64,000 nucleotides of DNA. It comes from Lunularia cruciata. Taxonomy: Eukaryota; Streptophyta; Marchantiopsida; Lunulariales; Lunulariaceae. Shown here one piece after another: positions 45,842-58,507 of this stretch. The notes below the pieces were generated by a model that had not been told where the DNA came from, did no database searches, and saw only the letters and a program-made list of their open reading frames with translations. Location of the stretch: contig OX419762.1 of assembly GCA_948567375.1 (NCBI GenBank), forward strand, positions 10,670,001 through 10,734,000, in the 5' to 3' direction. Numbering within the stretch: the first letter of the stretch is position 1; each line of letters starts with the position of its first letter. The position numbers were made by a program, and so were the translations under genes.

Positions 45842-45850
45842 TGCTATTTA
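45842..45850 (+). promoter_or_regulatory. TATA-like site in B6 tail
   Basis: The word ctatttaaa lies in a block conserved among B units (compare ctatttaag in B2 at 21503-21511 and the reverse in B3 near 38270). It is followed by a conserved agataaagtgaagtg word some 55 bases on. Position, about 670 bp before the unit's end, fits an LTR promoter reading in the head-to-tail direction. Confidence 0.5.
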
Positions 45851-46601
45851 AATGGAGCATTTGCTGTGTTATGTTGTTCAATGCTCATAATTTGAGAATA
45901 GATAAAGTGAAGTGATGTGAAGTAGTGCTCGTCACTTGAGCTGAATTTTGAGTATCAACTCTATATTTGTATCTGTAAGTGTGTGGAAAATTCTGAAGTG
46001 CAAGTCAATGTGCTATTAGATGTTAGATTCCACAACTTTGATCTTCATTTTGTGTGTTTGATCTTGAGTGAAGCTGCAATCGGAGCAATGGCTTGATAGT
46101 TTTGAGAGGAATTGTAGTGTTGGTAGTATTTTGCATTTGTGAGTGCAGCGTAGTGTTGATGTGAAGCAATTTTGATAAGGAAGTTGTGCCTTCAGTGGAG
46201 GGGTGGAACACTATTTTGAGGTGAAGTCATTTTGCAATGAAGTGCCATTTTTGGAAGAGACCGAATCATCACAATCAAGATTGTTTGGAAAGATTTGATA
46301 GATTGTGATTAAGTACGACAAATTGTTGTGATGAGATTGTGAGTCAATGCTTGTTACTCTCTTCTAGGTGTAGTTTCTATTGAGAGATTAAAAAAGAACC
46401 CAAGAAGGAACAAGATTGTTACTTTGCTTCATATTTGACCAATTCTGAATTGTATCTCTACGGGAATGAACTTTACTTACCTGATTACTGCAAAAGTGAT
46501 ATTTGCCAAGTTGTCACACTGAGGCAGAGTTTGAAGAAGCATCTTTGCATGGATTGAAGTTGTTTGTACAAGAAACAAGAAGGAAGAATGCACAAGAAGT
46601 A

Positions 46602-47350
46602 CATACTGCTTGGAAGATTGAGCAAATGTTTGGCATACCATGTCAATTTGATGAACATGGCATTGATCTAGAAGATGGTGCAATGCAAGTCACACAATGC
46701 TAAAATTGACTCAACTCCAAGTACTTGCTCCTAGTGAAAGATGAAATAGATAAGTATTTCCAAGTTGGCATAATCTTTCTTGTTCTTAGCAACAAATGAG
46801 TGTCTCCCATTGTGATGGTGCTTGAGAAAAAGACAAGAAAGATTTGATTTTGTCAAGATTTTAGGATGCTCAATGCAACTACAAAGAAGGATCACCATCC
46901 ACTACCTTTCATTGATACAATCTCAGATCAGGTTGCAAGCCATGAGTGCTATAGTTTCTTGGATGGATTTCCAAGATACAACCAAGTGACCATTGGAGGG
47001 GAGACTGCCTTCACCACCAATTGGGCACATATGCTTACAATAGAATGCCATTCAGGTTATGCACTATACCTGTAACTTTTTGTAGGATGATGAAAACCAT
47101 GGTCAAGGATTATCTGTGCAGGTTTATGGAGATCTTTATAGACAATTTTTGTGTCTTTGGAAAGCAAGGGGAATGCCTCTCTTTCCTAAGGAAAAAATTA
47201 GGTAGATTCCAATCCACTGGATTATTCTTACACCCAAAGAAGTGCTACTTTGCTACAAGTGAAGGAATACTCCTTGGACACCAAGTATCAAGTAGAGGTT
47301 TGGAAGTAGATGTCAAAAAGGTTGACGTAATCAAGGCTTTGGAAGCACCT
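46602..47350 (+). pseudogene. E2 reverse transcriptase region
   Basis: RT blocks run from a VKDEIDKYFQVG-like start (about 46736) through LNATTKKDHHPLPFID (46866), CYSFLDGFPRYNQV, a MPFRLCTIPVTF block, IFIDNFCVFGKQGECLSF and LHPKKCYFATSEGILLGHQV. Order and spacing are those of gypsy RT. Broken. Confidence 0.85.
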
Positions 47351-47990
47351 AGGAACTTGAGAGAACTTTGGGCTTTTCTAGGAGATGTAGGTTACTATAG
47401 GAGGTTTATTGCACAATATGCAACCTTGATAACACCGGTCACCAAACCATTGAGAAAATTAGAAGAGTATGTGTGGTCAACACACCAAAAACAGGCCTTT
47501 GTAGTAATGAAGACCAAGTTAGTAGAAGCAAATGTCATGCAAGTACCTGATTGGGATAGCATGTTTCATGTGTATGAAGACACTTCTTTAGCAGTGATAG
47601 GAGTAATTCTTAGTCCAAAAGACAATCATAAGAAATATTTTCCAATCGATTTTGCTAGTAGATAGCTATCAAATGTTGAGAAAAAGTACACCACTACCAA
47701 AAGAGAGCACTTGGAATGGTGTATGCATGTAAAATAATTTCATCATTATTTGTTAAGTTAAAATTTTGTATTTTATGTAGATCATTTTGCATTGCAACAC
47801 CTAGTGAAGAAACTGAAATTTTTGAGCATATTGCAAGATGGATACTCCTCTTGCAGGAATTCACTTACATTCTGCAAGTCTATAAAAGAGTGCAACATGG
47901 TAATGCTGATTTCCTCTTTGAGCTCAAAATTCAAGACCAGATTGAAGATGTAGGAGATGAGTTTCCTAACAAAAAGTTCATATCACCATA
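47351..47990 (+). pseudogene. E2 RNase H region
   Basis: After RT comes FLGDVGYYRRFIAQYATLIT, then QKQAFVVMKTKLVEANVMQV and a VIGVILSPKDNHKKYFPIDF block. The tether at 47820-47990 has ARWILLLQEFTYILQV. This is a gypsy RNase H in the expected place. Broken. Confidence 0.8.
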
Positions 47991-48179
47991 GACCAAGTAA
48001 TGAGATATTGGGAGGAGTACCAATACTTGTGCAACTTGCAATGCCCTCTAGGGATGGATCCCAAACAACATGTGGTATTCTTGCACAAGATGGGATTGTA
48101 TCAGATCAAGGGGAACTTACTGTTCAAGTTGGGTCTAGACAAAGTTCTTTGGCACTATTTGGAAGTCTCAAAAGTAGGA

Positions 48180-48591
48180 GGAGTGATATAAGCACTTCAC
48201 TAAGAAGCTGTAGGATAGCACTTTGCATTGAAGAACACCATGAAGAATATATCAATGACTATCTAGATACTAGTGGCCAACAATGTACAAGGATGTGCAT
48301 GACTACATCAAGAGATGCAATGCGTGATGTGGAATAGGAAGACCTACTCCATTGACACAATGGCTGCTACATCCCATCCTACCATTAGCACCATTTGAGA
48401 AGCAAGGGATTGACTTTGTGGGACCAATCCAACCCATCATAAAGGTAACCAAAAAGATGAACATTTAGGGTTGCTGCAATTATGCCACAAAGATAGTAGA
48501 GGTAAAAGCAAATCAAAGAGATGATGTGGACATAGCAGTTGAAAATTTTTTTCACAACATTATCTCTTGGTATGGTTGTCCAATAACACCC
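48180..48591 (+). pseudogene. E2 integrase region (partial)
   Basis: Fragments of the zinc region (about 48240-48360) lead to the core with PFEKQGIDFVGPIQPI and a later FFHNIISWYGCP block at 48550-48591. The rest of the core is cut off by the A LTR. Broken. Confidence 0.7.
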
Positions 48592-49270
48592 ATTTGTGCA
48601 TGCATGTGCTATTGTGATATTTAGTTTAGTATTACGAGTACTTGAGAGATATTATTTATATAGAGATAAAGGATGGTTCTACATTAGTCAAGATTAGCTA
48701 AAGTTTAGTCATAGCTAAGATAGAGGATACCTTACTTTAGAGGAAGTGGAAAGATGAGCACCACTCTTTTAGATTCTAGTGTATTAACTTGGTATTATTC
48801 ATAGGTGTTTGGATTTGAGGATACAATTGAGAACTCTTGGACCCACAAGCCTTTTTGCTTTGGATTCTTCTATAGTCCAAGGATAGCACATGTAAAGGTA
48901 TCCTTGACTTAGTGGTTGGGTCAAGATAAGACCACATACTTAGGGAGATATTCCCATGAGTAGAATATTCCTTTAGACTTTTCACTTTATTTGACTTTTA
49001 GCCTAGTAACTTGAGTTACTCTAGTAATTAATATCTTTGGTGCACAGCTATTTCACAAGTATATAAACTAGGGATGAGGAGGTATTCATCATCCTTTCAT
49101 TTCCAATTATCTCTCTCTCATTGAGTTCTCTAGTGAGCAATGATTTGAGTCTTGGAGTGTTAGCCTTGGACAAGTATGATGGAGTTGGGACTCCTTGCCT
49201 TCTTAGTCCATGGTGCACTACCATAATAGCCATCGGAGGTTCATCCTGAGTGAGAGATAGGCCAACTCAT
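48592..49270 (+). repeat. Lone family A LTR (+)
   Basis: An A LTR of about 679 bp (taacacccatttgtgcatg start, ccaactcata end) has no A internal sequence on either side. The four-base flanks gtcc (48588-48591) and gtct (49271-49274) nearly match. E2 lies on the left and a B fragment on the right. More diverged than the A3 and A4 LTRs. Confidence 0.85.
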
Positions 49271-49444
49271 AGTCTGAGTCCTTCTTCCTCTAACATAAAG
49301 TCAACTTCCTAGGGTTGGATTAGATTTCCTTCTTTTGATCCAAACACATGATTCTTTGCTTCTTTCTTCCAATTTAGTGTTAATTTGGCTTAAAAATACA
49401 CCTCTTCTCTAAAAACTACCAAAATGAAAAACATGGGTACCACA
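49271..49444 (-). repeat. Family B fragment (head end, -)
   Basis: Minus-oriented B head sequence ends ccaaaatgaaaaacatgggtaccaca, matching the end of B3 (39490-39516). Only about 174 bases remain. Confidence 0.8.
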
Positions 49445-52184
49445 ACATTCTATATTCATGGGAAGAGGATGATCCATCAACTCCAAAGCGGGGCCTATTG
49501 TGTGTACAACCAATTTGGAATTTGGCACCACAAACACAAGGGCAACATCTCTTCTACTTAAGCTGGCTTCTTTACCATTCTAAATGAGGCCAAAGGTCCA
49601 CTCTCCTCTCTCTTGGTCCCCACGAAGAGCTTGAGCTTGTCTTGCTCAAGTATTGCATCAAAGTGTGGATTTGGGTATTGGATGATCCTGTGTCCTTAAG
49701 TTCACCTTTTCGTTGAAGTCCTTCCTTGTTTTGAGGTTCATCTTCCGCCAAAGTCCTCCCTCTACCTAGTAGGAGCTTGCATCTTCTATGGCTTTCTTTT
49801 GCGTTGAATACTTCTTATCTCTTAAGTACTCCTTGTCATTCTTCATCTCCCATAGATAGGAACAAGGGAAAATTGGCCATTCATGAGCTCTCAACTACAG
49901 TCTTTGTGGGGCTAGAAGGTCCAATAACTCCATCAAATCTCCCTATGGTAGATGTTCTTTCTTCTGCCAAAAGATTGGTCTTCATCCTTGGAGGAGTTTG
50001 GGTTGGTATTGATTGTACTTCTCCACCTTGGTCCTTGGTCACCTCCTTATCCAAAGAAATAGCAATCCTAGTGAAAAATTTCTTATAGGTGGTTGTGTGG
50101 GGTCTAAAGTGGTTTAGTGCCATCTTTGTCCTCTATTTCTCCTCTACAAGGGTCCTCTTTGTCATCTTTGTGGCCATTACTTTTGGCCTAGAAGGAATCA
50201 TGAATATCTCTTCCTTGTCATTGGATCTACTTTGATCTCCTACTACCTTTTCTTCTCAAATCCCCATGTGTTGTAGGCTTCCTTCACTTTGACTTAGTTC
50301 TTGGTGTGGGTGAATTTTTCATATCCCTAAACATATTTCCTTACCATCATTGCTTTTCCTTGAGGCTCTTTGAAATGTCCTTTGAGGAAGAAGTGGTTGG
50401 GATAATTTTCCTTCTCTATTGGGGTCAGGAAATCCATCCCCATATAAAAATGCACAATAAAGGAAGATACCAAAGTCACTCTTCCTTCTTTGTTCATGTT
50501 CCCCACAATCTCTCTCGCCCAAAACATTACTACCTTGGTACAAGTACTTAAAAAGATTGCTTTACTATTGCTCAAGTAAGTTGTTCATTAAGACTTGGAA
50601 AACATCATTATTGACTTGACTAAGATTCTTATGGCAAGATCTGCAACTCCAAGGACTGACCAACCATTGTTGGTCTTACTATCCTTGAATATTGCCTTGA
50701 ACTAGGCTTTGAGAGTCAAGTCAAGGCAAGTCCAAGTACTATCTAGTGTGATGGCATCTAGGGGAGAATTCCTAGGCTCCATCACTCTCTACCAATATTA
50801 TTTTGTCTAGGAGAAGAGATTCTCTTGTAAGATTTCCACCCTAAGATTGCAGTGGTCCCTTATCTCATGCAACATCACATGGTCACTCAATTCCCAATTC
50901 CACAATTCCACTTAACCAACCTTAGGGATTTGATTGCAAACTCAAGCACTCTCCTCATCTTCTTGGGCATTCAAGGTGTTACTACTTCTTTTTCCTTTTT
51001 ATCCTCTCATCCTTCCTTCTTCATCCCACTCTTCCCAATCCTCCTTGCAAAATCACACACTCATACACTTCAAATTCCTAAGTGCTAGAACTTCTTGCTG
51101 GCATGAAGACATTCTAATTGGTCTTGTACTGGTTAACTTTGCAAAAAGGGAAAAGGATCTAAGCCCATTGGGGATATTTAAGGTGATGGCCCAACCATTA
51201 CAAAAACTTGGCAATTTCGCACTTTAGTGAGCAGTTGCTTCTTACCTACGTGAGTGGTTATCAATCATACGGTCATCAATTGTAATTCTTGATCTATTGG
51301 TGCCACATTCACTCATTGACTTTCAGGCCAATGGGCTTCCACAAAAAATGGCTGGTGGATTTGAAGGTTATCTCAAGGCAAATGACCTTTGCACTAGGAC
51401 AAGATGAAGACCTCCAAAGGCAAAGAGTTTTCTCTCCAAAGGTTTCCTTGTTTGATAGCCTTCTTTATTGAAGAGCCACACCCCATGCTCTTTACCAAAT
51501 CTATAATTGATGGTTCACCTATGGCACATTCCTTCTACATTTACTTTCCCCTTGAAGGTGTAGTTCTCCTTGGGATAGAAGGCAATCAATGCTATGCCTC
51601 CCTTCTTCCATGTTGACCAATTATTTCTTCATTCTTCCTGATTTAACTAAGTAGGTTGAAAGAAAGAGGTGTACTTTGGAAATAGGTGAGGTGTCACACT
51701 TATATTCCTCCCTCTTGCATTGCAGTTTTGTGTCCTAAGTTGCAAGTTCCCTCTCCAACTTGTGGATCCTGAGTGCAGTGGTGCTCAGGATCTCTTCTTA
51801 GTGCCACTTCTCTATCTTGGCTCTTTAGGACTTGATTATGTTGCCAACACTTCTTGTTAGTGATTATGAGCTCCTCTCTGAGTTGTGTGAGCTCTTGAGT
51901 TTCTCTTGGTTCAACCAGGAGAAACTCAAAAATTCTTGATACCAAAAATGTCTCTAAACCATAAAGAGTTGAGCCTTGAGTCTTGCAATACTATCATCTG
52001 CCTTGGCCAACTCCTTCTTTGCCCAAATTGCACTCTACTAGTGTAAGTACTCTACTAGCTTCTTGTAATCTGTAACCATTGGGTCTATCTCCTAGAAGAC
52101 AAGAGAAAATTCTTCCATGGACCTCAATGTAAGTCCCAACACATGAACAACCCACATCAATAGTGGAGGATAATTCAGCATGGG
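49445..52184 (-). mobile_element. Element E3: unassigned gag-like internal region (-)
   Basis: The minus strand carries pieces of coding sequence without a clear pol domain. 50327-50575 includes VVMFWAREIVGNMNKEG and SSFIVHFYMGMDFLTPIEKE. 49881-50123 has basic and proline-rich wording. 51700-51945 is coiled-coil (QELTQLREELIITNKKC). Another coil piece lies at 51960-52050 (ADDSIARLKAQL). The mix of a globular part and coiled coil suggests an element's gag region. B sequences in minus orientation border it on both sides. No LTR of its own was found. Heavily broken. Confidence 0.45.
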
Positions 52185-54189
52185 CGTGACAACCCAACAA
52201 ATATCACTTTTTTAGTAATGTGTGAGTAATCATTTTTTCATGCATAGATATGTGTCAAGAATGTTCAAATAGAAAGTGAAAGTAACTTAACAGTTTTGTT
52301 TGTCACATCATCATACTCGTGGGCAGAAATAACACCCAAAAGAGCACAACTACCACTCTGAAAATAAATTGCAGAAATAATAAGGTAACATAAAATCACA
52401 ATTCTTCAACTTCAGTCCAAATTAACTTCAATTGTGATGATTCAGTTGATAGGAAGATGTCTACTTTGCCACAAAGTGACTTTGCCTTGGTATTGCCTTT
52501 GCCTTTGCCTTGAATAGTATTCCACCCCCACCAAAGGTATAGCTTCCTAGTTCAAAGTTAGTTTGCACTGGTTTCTTGAGTTCACCTACAGATACTAAAA
52601 ACTGACAACACTACAGCTTTCAAGGATCCATCAATACATTGCTTTGCAAGTGCTCCACTCCACATCAAATACAAAACATGGAATTCAGAGATCAAATATC
52701 TAACAGTCCTTTAGGCATTCATAGACAAAGGCATTCAATTGACACTCAAAATTAAGAAAAAAAATGAGTTCATCATCAGCACTTCACTTTTTTCATCTTT
52801 TGCTCCTATTAAACACAAAACACTATGAAAGCAAGACTTAAATAGCTTGAGCACTTGGGAGTTACAAAAACTACTTAAACTACTAACTAATTCAGCCAGT
52901 TCCATATATACAAAGCAACCCTCTCTACAAGACTAGCCCTTCTAATCTGTAATTGCTTCTACTCTAATTGACTGTACTAATTTCAGTACACTTGGGCATG
53001 CTTCCATCCCTCCTTCACTCAACTTTGAAGCAACTTCAGTTACAAGTGAAGGTAACGGTTTTGTAATGGACTAGGTCCTTGGATAGTTAAGTACAGACTC
53101 TACACCTTCTAATGATATTCCATCTTTTCTTTGGATTCCTACAAACATCATAGCTAGTCTACTCATATGCATTTCCCACTTGATATGATCCTAACAACCT
53201 TAAACAAGTCATCCAAGTCTACTTTCACTTCTAAGCCAACCACTTTAGGTTGGAGTTCAACACAATCTACTAAAAGGTTGTGTATACTATCTACTTCATG
53301 TTTTATCAAGTTTACTCTAATACAAAGGTTATCAACCACTTTGCCAACTTTCCTATCTAACCTCTCTCTAAGATCTATTAATAGCTTGTTCATATCTACA
53401 TCTCTCATCGTTATCCTTGTGAGTCTCTTGCACCTACAATGGAAGCTCATGAAGATAGTACTCTTGCAATTCAACATCCATTTTAGGTACTATGCATAGC
53501 CTTGAAGCATTGGGCTGCTAATCCAAGCTATGCAGTTGGGTTTCTTCCTTTTGCTACTTTGATATTTTATGATGTTGCACTCCAATGGCATTCTTTGGCC
53601 AATTGATTTTGAAATTTCTTCAATTCATCCCAATGCTTTACAATTTTGCCCTACAACATCTACTTCTTGCCTAGCCACCTTAGACTTCATCTATTGAACA
53701 CAAGAAACAAATTTTGTTATTCTTTTGACCTCAATTTGAGTTTTGCCTTCAGATTCAGCTCCTATGTGACTGCAGCCTCCTTCAATGATACGATCTCTAC
53801 TGTTTGAACTTTGCCTTTGCTGCATTGTTGAGCAAGGTCCTTTTTGGTTGCCTCCAACTCTTCTTTGATCTTTAGCAATTTGTCTTTTTGCTCCTTGAGC
53901 TCCTCCTTTTTCCGGTCCAAATACCTACCTCATTGATTGTAACTTCCTTGCAGATCTACAAGGTACATTTTGTATGCCTTTCATTTTTTCCTACTTACTT
54001 CAACTTCACTTTGGATGTTCTAAAGTTTGCCCTCTCAATCATCTCGTTGCATTTGCATATGTTGTACCACTTGCAGTTTGTTTTGCACTTTTGGATGATC
54101 CTTCTTATGGTATTGCATCTATTCTTGTAGTCGCACCATTGCAAGACATACCACATTGGTCACGTAATGGATTCCTTGAAATTGGAGCT
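52185..54189 (-). repeat. Family B unit B4 (tail half of a long form, -)
   Basis: Starts with a B tail end (cgtgacaacccaacaaatatcactttt) at 52185 and runs through the promoter-like and acidic-tail region into coiled-coil coding sequence on the minus strand. 53163-53477 has LLIDLRERLDRKVGKVVDNL, the counterpart of B6 45372 onward; 53700-53930 has KEELEATKKDLAQQC-like wording. It gives way at 54190 to B7 in the opposite orientation. Broken. Confidence 0.75.
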
Positions 54190-54779
54190 TGTGGTACTTA
54201 CATTATTTTTAATGAGTTTTAAAGAAAAAGTGTATTTTTGAAGCCAAATTGAAGCTAATGGAGAAGAAATGCAAGGAATTGTGTGTTTGGTTCCGACCCA
54301 AAAAAGTCAACTTTGTATCATAGGAAGAAGGACTCAGATTGGACAGGAAGGGTGGTAGATCCAAAGTAAGGATATTTTTCCAATCCAAAGAAATCTTAAC
54401 AAATTTTACTCGGGCCAAACAAATCAAGAAGGTACAATTATAATAAATAGCTACTTCAAGAGAAGGATAAAATTAAGAGTGATAAGAGTAAGTCATGGAG
54501 AATGCGGGATTTTTGATTGAAGATCAATTGAAGAATGACCACACATTGGAGCACTATAAGATTGAGACTTCATCGAGGAAGCTCCAAAATGTCAAAGAAA
54601 TATTCTATTCCTCTGAAGAGTTATCCCAAAAGAGTTATACTTACGAGCCAAGTAGCGGGGTTGATTTATGAGAGACCACAAAGTAGCAAATGCACAATGC
54701 CAACAAAGGGCAATATATAGGTTCCATCACTTGTAGTGTGGAATCTTGCACCTTAGAGATTAGATGTAATAGCAAGGAT

Positions 54780-55121
54780 TGGAGTCCTAAACCAACTTTG
54801 GATCACATTTCTAGATTGGAACTAGAATTTGAGCTTTCTAGGATTCATGGTAGAAATCACTACTAGCAACTATATAGATGGTTACAAGGTGGAGGAGAAG
54901 AGAGAAAATTAGGCTTGTTGGATGAAGTTGGATTGGAGACTTGTATTGGGTAGAGAAGCAAGAGATGCTGCAAGAGTCACATTCTATTGGAAGTGTGATC
55001 CTATAGAGAAGACTAAAGAGGTGAAGAATGCCTTTAGTGCACCTTGTACCAAGTATGGGTACAAAAGGAGACACTTACAAAGACCCAATGAGGCAAGACA
55101 TTGTTGGGGTTCTGATGGCCA
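54780..55121 (+). pseudogene. B7 globular region, first part
   Basis: The + strand has LSFLGFMVEITTSNYIDG-like wording and the open piece from 54922 (MKLDWRLVLGREARDAARV, then KEVKNAFSAPCTKYGYK). It aligns block by block with B6 43432-43700. The B8 insertion ends this part at 55121. Confidence 0.6.
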
Positions 55122-58100
55122 TATGACAACCCAACAAATATCACTTTTGCGTAATCAGGTCAATAAAGTTCATTCCCATACATATATGATTCAGAATTGG
55201 TAAAATATGAAGACAAATAGTAACAATCTCAGTTCTTCTTGGTTGCATCTTTAGTATCTCACATAGAAACTACACCCAAAAGAGAGTAACAAGCACTAGA
55301 TCATAGTCTTGTCATAAATTAATACTCATAAATCACAACTTATTCAAATCTTTCCAAACAAACTTGATTGTGATGATTTAGATCCTCTCAAAGATGGCTA
55401 CTTCATTGCAAGGCACCTTTGTCTCAGAATTGTGTTCCACCCCTCCATTGAAGGCACAACTTCCTTGATTGAAATTGCTTCTTGTCAACCTTGCGCTACA
55501 CTCACAAATGCAAAGTACTACCAACACTACAATTCCTCTTAGATCTGTCAAGGTATTACTTCGATTGCAGTTCACTGAGGATCAAACAAACAGAATAAAG
55601 ATCAAGGCTACAGAATCCAACATCCAACATGCATACTGACTTGCACTTTGAAATTCTTCCAACACTCACAAACACAAAAATATATAATTGATACTCAGAA
55701 TTAAGCTCAAGCAATGAGCACTGAAATCAACACTTTGCTTTATCTATCTTCAAAAATTTGGAATACTGAACAACAAAACATTATGAATGCCTCCTTTAAA
55801 TAGTAGAGCAATTGACAGTTGCTAACAACTATACCATTCTATAACAACTCTACCAACTTGCAGATCCAAACTGACAATGTATCTCTTCATATCTACCTCT
55901 TCATATCTCAATCTATTTCTACTCCAATCCGATGTCTACTTCTTCTTTGGCCTCCAACCTTGATGATCCTCCAAGAATTCCTCCTTATTTGGGTCTATCT
56001 AATTCTACTAATTCATTTGCTATGTCTACCACTTTTGCACTCTAAACTACAAATGAGGTCATGTGTAATTCATCTATCTCTTTATCTCTTGACCCACTCC
56101 TCTCTAATGTCTCAGGTGACAACTCCAAAAACACCTGCACTCCTACTTTTGCAACTTTGGACTTCTTCTCCTCCTTCACACTACTCCTAAGTCTCTCTTA
56201 CTCTAAGTTCACTAAATCTAATCTGAGGCTTACATTGTCTCCTACTTCAATTATCTTCCTATCTACACACTCTCTCAAACATATTAACAGAGTATTCATT
56301 TCTACATCTTTCACTCTTCTCTTCCAAGTTTCTTGCACAAGCAATTTCAATTTGTCTAATCTTGCTTCCTCCAATCTTCCTTCAGACTCCATGCTTAGCA
56401 TTGCTTGTAGTCTTCCAACAACTTCTCCTTTTGACTATGATGCATACTCTTGAGATCATTCTGCCTTCAACTCCTCCCTATATATCTTCACTCGTCTTTG
56501 TACTCAATAGCAAGCATCTTCTTCTCTTCTGCATATAGAGCAGTCCACATCTCAACACTCCTGACCAAGCCTTGCAATCTCACCTCCTCTTGGTGTTGGA
56601 TCGCCAACTCCCTTTACCGTGCTTGATCTTTTCCGGCCACACTCTTCTTTAGGCTCTCTAACTCTTGCTCCATCACAGCCACCATCACCTTTACATGAAT
56701 ACTTTCAATGCAAACTTCACTAACCTCCTCTTTCATATTTGCCAAAAATGCCATCTGCTCTTTCAACTCTTCAGCTTGATTGTGCATCTCTCTTCCCCGC
56801 TTCTCCAAACTCTCTTGCAAGTTCTCAAAAATCTTCTTCAAGACTGCATCCACTCAAAGTTCCTTAGCTTCTTCTTCTCTTTGGATTACACTCTCCTTCA
56901 ATCCCTTCACTTCGTCCAGCAGATACTTCACCACCTACAACTCATTCTTCACCTTCGTATGATATTGCGGGGTTACCTTCTTTGGTGTATTCAGCAGCTC
57001 CAACAATGGAGTCACGATTTGCATTAAGTATTTTACTCCCTCAAAGCCTTCTTCATCTTTTTATTTTTTGTCTTTTGCCAGAGCCTTCCCCCAAAGTCTT
57101 GATCTTTGTACCTTTAGCAAGATTGTCTCCAAGCTTTCTTCTTCCTTACAGACTGAGCACGGACCTACAGGTTCAACTATTATTGATGTCTTGGCTTTGC
57201 CTCCTCTTTGGTCTTCCTTCTTTGTCTCTTCATCCATCTCCTCCATGGCTAATTCAAAGCAAGGGTTATCTCCTCCCTCCATATGATCAATCGTCGCATG
57301 GAATGCCTCATCTTCTTCCGCCTCAGTTGATTGCTAGACTTCCTCTTCACCATCACTCTCACTTCTGGATTCCTCACTTTGTAGTGTGAGCTTTGCTTCT
57401 TCTGAGTCTCCTCAAAAGCATTTTGCCCAATTCACCTTCACTCTTGAAACATCTGGTGGAAGAAGACTGCCTGCTGCATGTTCACATATGTCATTCATTT
57501 AGGTTTGAACATGTCCATTATTTCTCCCACAATGCTCCACTTGATCAGGTCCCTATAGGACTCTACTTTGTAACCATTGTTGGTCTGTGGAGCATAGAAT
57601 GAGTTTCTGATTTCTATGGTCTCCTCTGTAGCATCACACTTCCTATAGAAGGTGACCAGTTGCCTCTCTTGCTTCCTTCCCCAATACTAACCTCCAATCT
57701 GACTTAGTCCATCAAGCCTGATTTCCTCTCTTCCCCATGACTTTGAGGCCTTCCTCATAATTACTAGCAGCTATTTCTGCCATGACGCTTGGGAAATTGA
57801 AATTCCAATTCCATGCCGAGAATGTAATCCAAAATCTATTCAAGACTTCGATCCTAGCTATGACATCTAATCATCAAATTGCAAAATCCTCAATGCGAGT
57901 GCATTCTTAGTCTTCTTTGCCATAGCTTGCTCTCTGGTTCTTTGGCATTGAAAAACTATGCCCTCTCCTAGACGCGACACTCTAACCCTTTTGGACTTTG
58001 GTAAATTTCACTCTCAATTGGCTTCTTGACGTGCATTACTACGGGATGACTACTCAAAGGAATGGGATATCTACTTGACATAGTTGACTTCCCCCTATGC

Positions 58101-58502
58101 TATCACAATTTTATAGTACCCCGAAGTGCAGTCATTCTTCAGTCAATTTCAAAATCAACTCCCACTTCTTCTACGTGTTAGTTTCCTGTCACTATCAAGG
58201 TATTCTTCTCTTGCCTTCGCCGTTTCTTGAAGTGTACTTTCTTGCCTGGCCTACACGTAGAAAGGTTGTTACACCATCTTCATATTGGCCTTTGCTTCTT
58301 GGTCTGTAGATGCCGTTCTTTGGATTTGTCTCTTTGTAACCCCATGCGAGAGTACCTTTGGTTCCCGACCCCAGGTCTACTTTTTTGGGTTTACTCCGAA
58401 GACACATAAGTCCTTTCTTTCCTTCATAATTTGGCTTCCTCAATATACTTCTTCTTCAAAACATTAACAAAACAAAACATATGGGTACCACAGGCCATGT
58501 TT
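55122..58502 (-). mobile_element. Family B unit B8 (long form, -), inserted in B7 with target duplication
   Basis: B8 is a complete 3381-bp long-form unit in minus orientation, from a TGTGACAACCC-type end (55122) to GGGTACCACA (58502). It is flanked by the perfect five-base repeat ggcca (55117-55121 and 58503-58507). On its own coding strand it has a head, a globular part (about 57393-57900), an acidic and coiled-coil part (about 56198-57282) and the promoter-like tail (55122-56200). It inserted into B7's globular region. Broken, but its boundaries are clean. Confidence 0.92.
56198..57900 (-). pseudogene. B8 globular and coiled-coil coding region
   Basis: On the minus strand, globular wording near 57420-57560 matches B6 (MQQAVFFHQMF and NWAKCF). 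57061-57282 is acidic and lysine-rich (EEMDEETKKEDQRGGKAK). 56614-56853 is a strong coiled coil (NQAEELKEQMAFLANMKEEV and AVMEQELESLKKSVAGKDQ). 56198-56401 has EEARLDKLKLLVQETWKRR and LRECVDRKIIEVGDN. The order equals that in B6 and B7. The product is unassigned. Confidence 0.6.
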
Positions 58503-58507
58503 AAGTC

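Larger units (their letters stand above)
42785..46518 (+). mobile_element. Family B unit B6 (long form, +), inserted in B5
   Basis: B6 begins with a B head (TGTAGTACCCAAATTTTTG) and ends AAGTTGTCACA, about 3.73 kb. Between them are a globular coding part (about 43256-44085), an acidic and coiled-coil part (about 44091-45404), the acidic tail (45372-45746) and the promoter-like tail (45840 onward). It splits the coiled-coil region of B5. Flanking five-mers (ttgaa and ctgag) match only partly. No separate LTR pair is visible within the unit. Broken, but several long frames remain. Confidence 0.8.
40530..46601 (+). mobile_element. Family B unit B5 (long form, +), partial, interrupted by B6
   Basis: B5 starts without its head at 40530, just after A4's LTR. 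Its first bases (ccaagaaggtacac) align with B7 near 54425. It continues through the gag-like region (about 40840-41270) and an acidic, coiled-coil region (about 41647-42780), is split by B6, and resumes for about 80 bases at 46519 (ggattgaagttgtttgtac, compare B7 near 59860). It then gives way to E2. Broken, with dozens of breaks. Confidence 0.75.
46602..48591 (+). mobile_element. Element E2: Ty3/gypsy relic, RT to integrase (+)
   Basis: Gypsy pol on the + strand: RT (about 46602-47350), RNase H (about 47351-47990) and integrase (about 48180-48591). RT words include KKDHHPLPFID, SHECYSFLDGFPRYNQV and FIDNFCVFG; the longest open piece, 47021-47665, includes LLGHQVSSRGLEVDVKKVD. The integrase core has PFEKQGIDFVGPI and ends at the A LTR at 48592. 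No LTRs of its own were found. Broken, with roughly a dozen or more breaks, but better preserved than E1. Confidence 0.85.
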
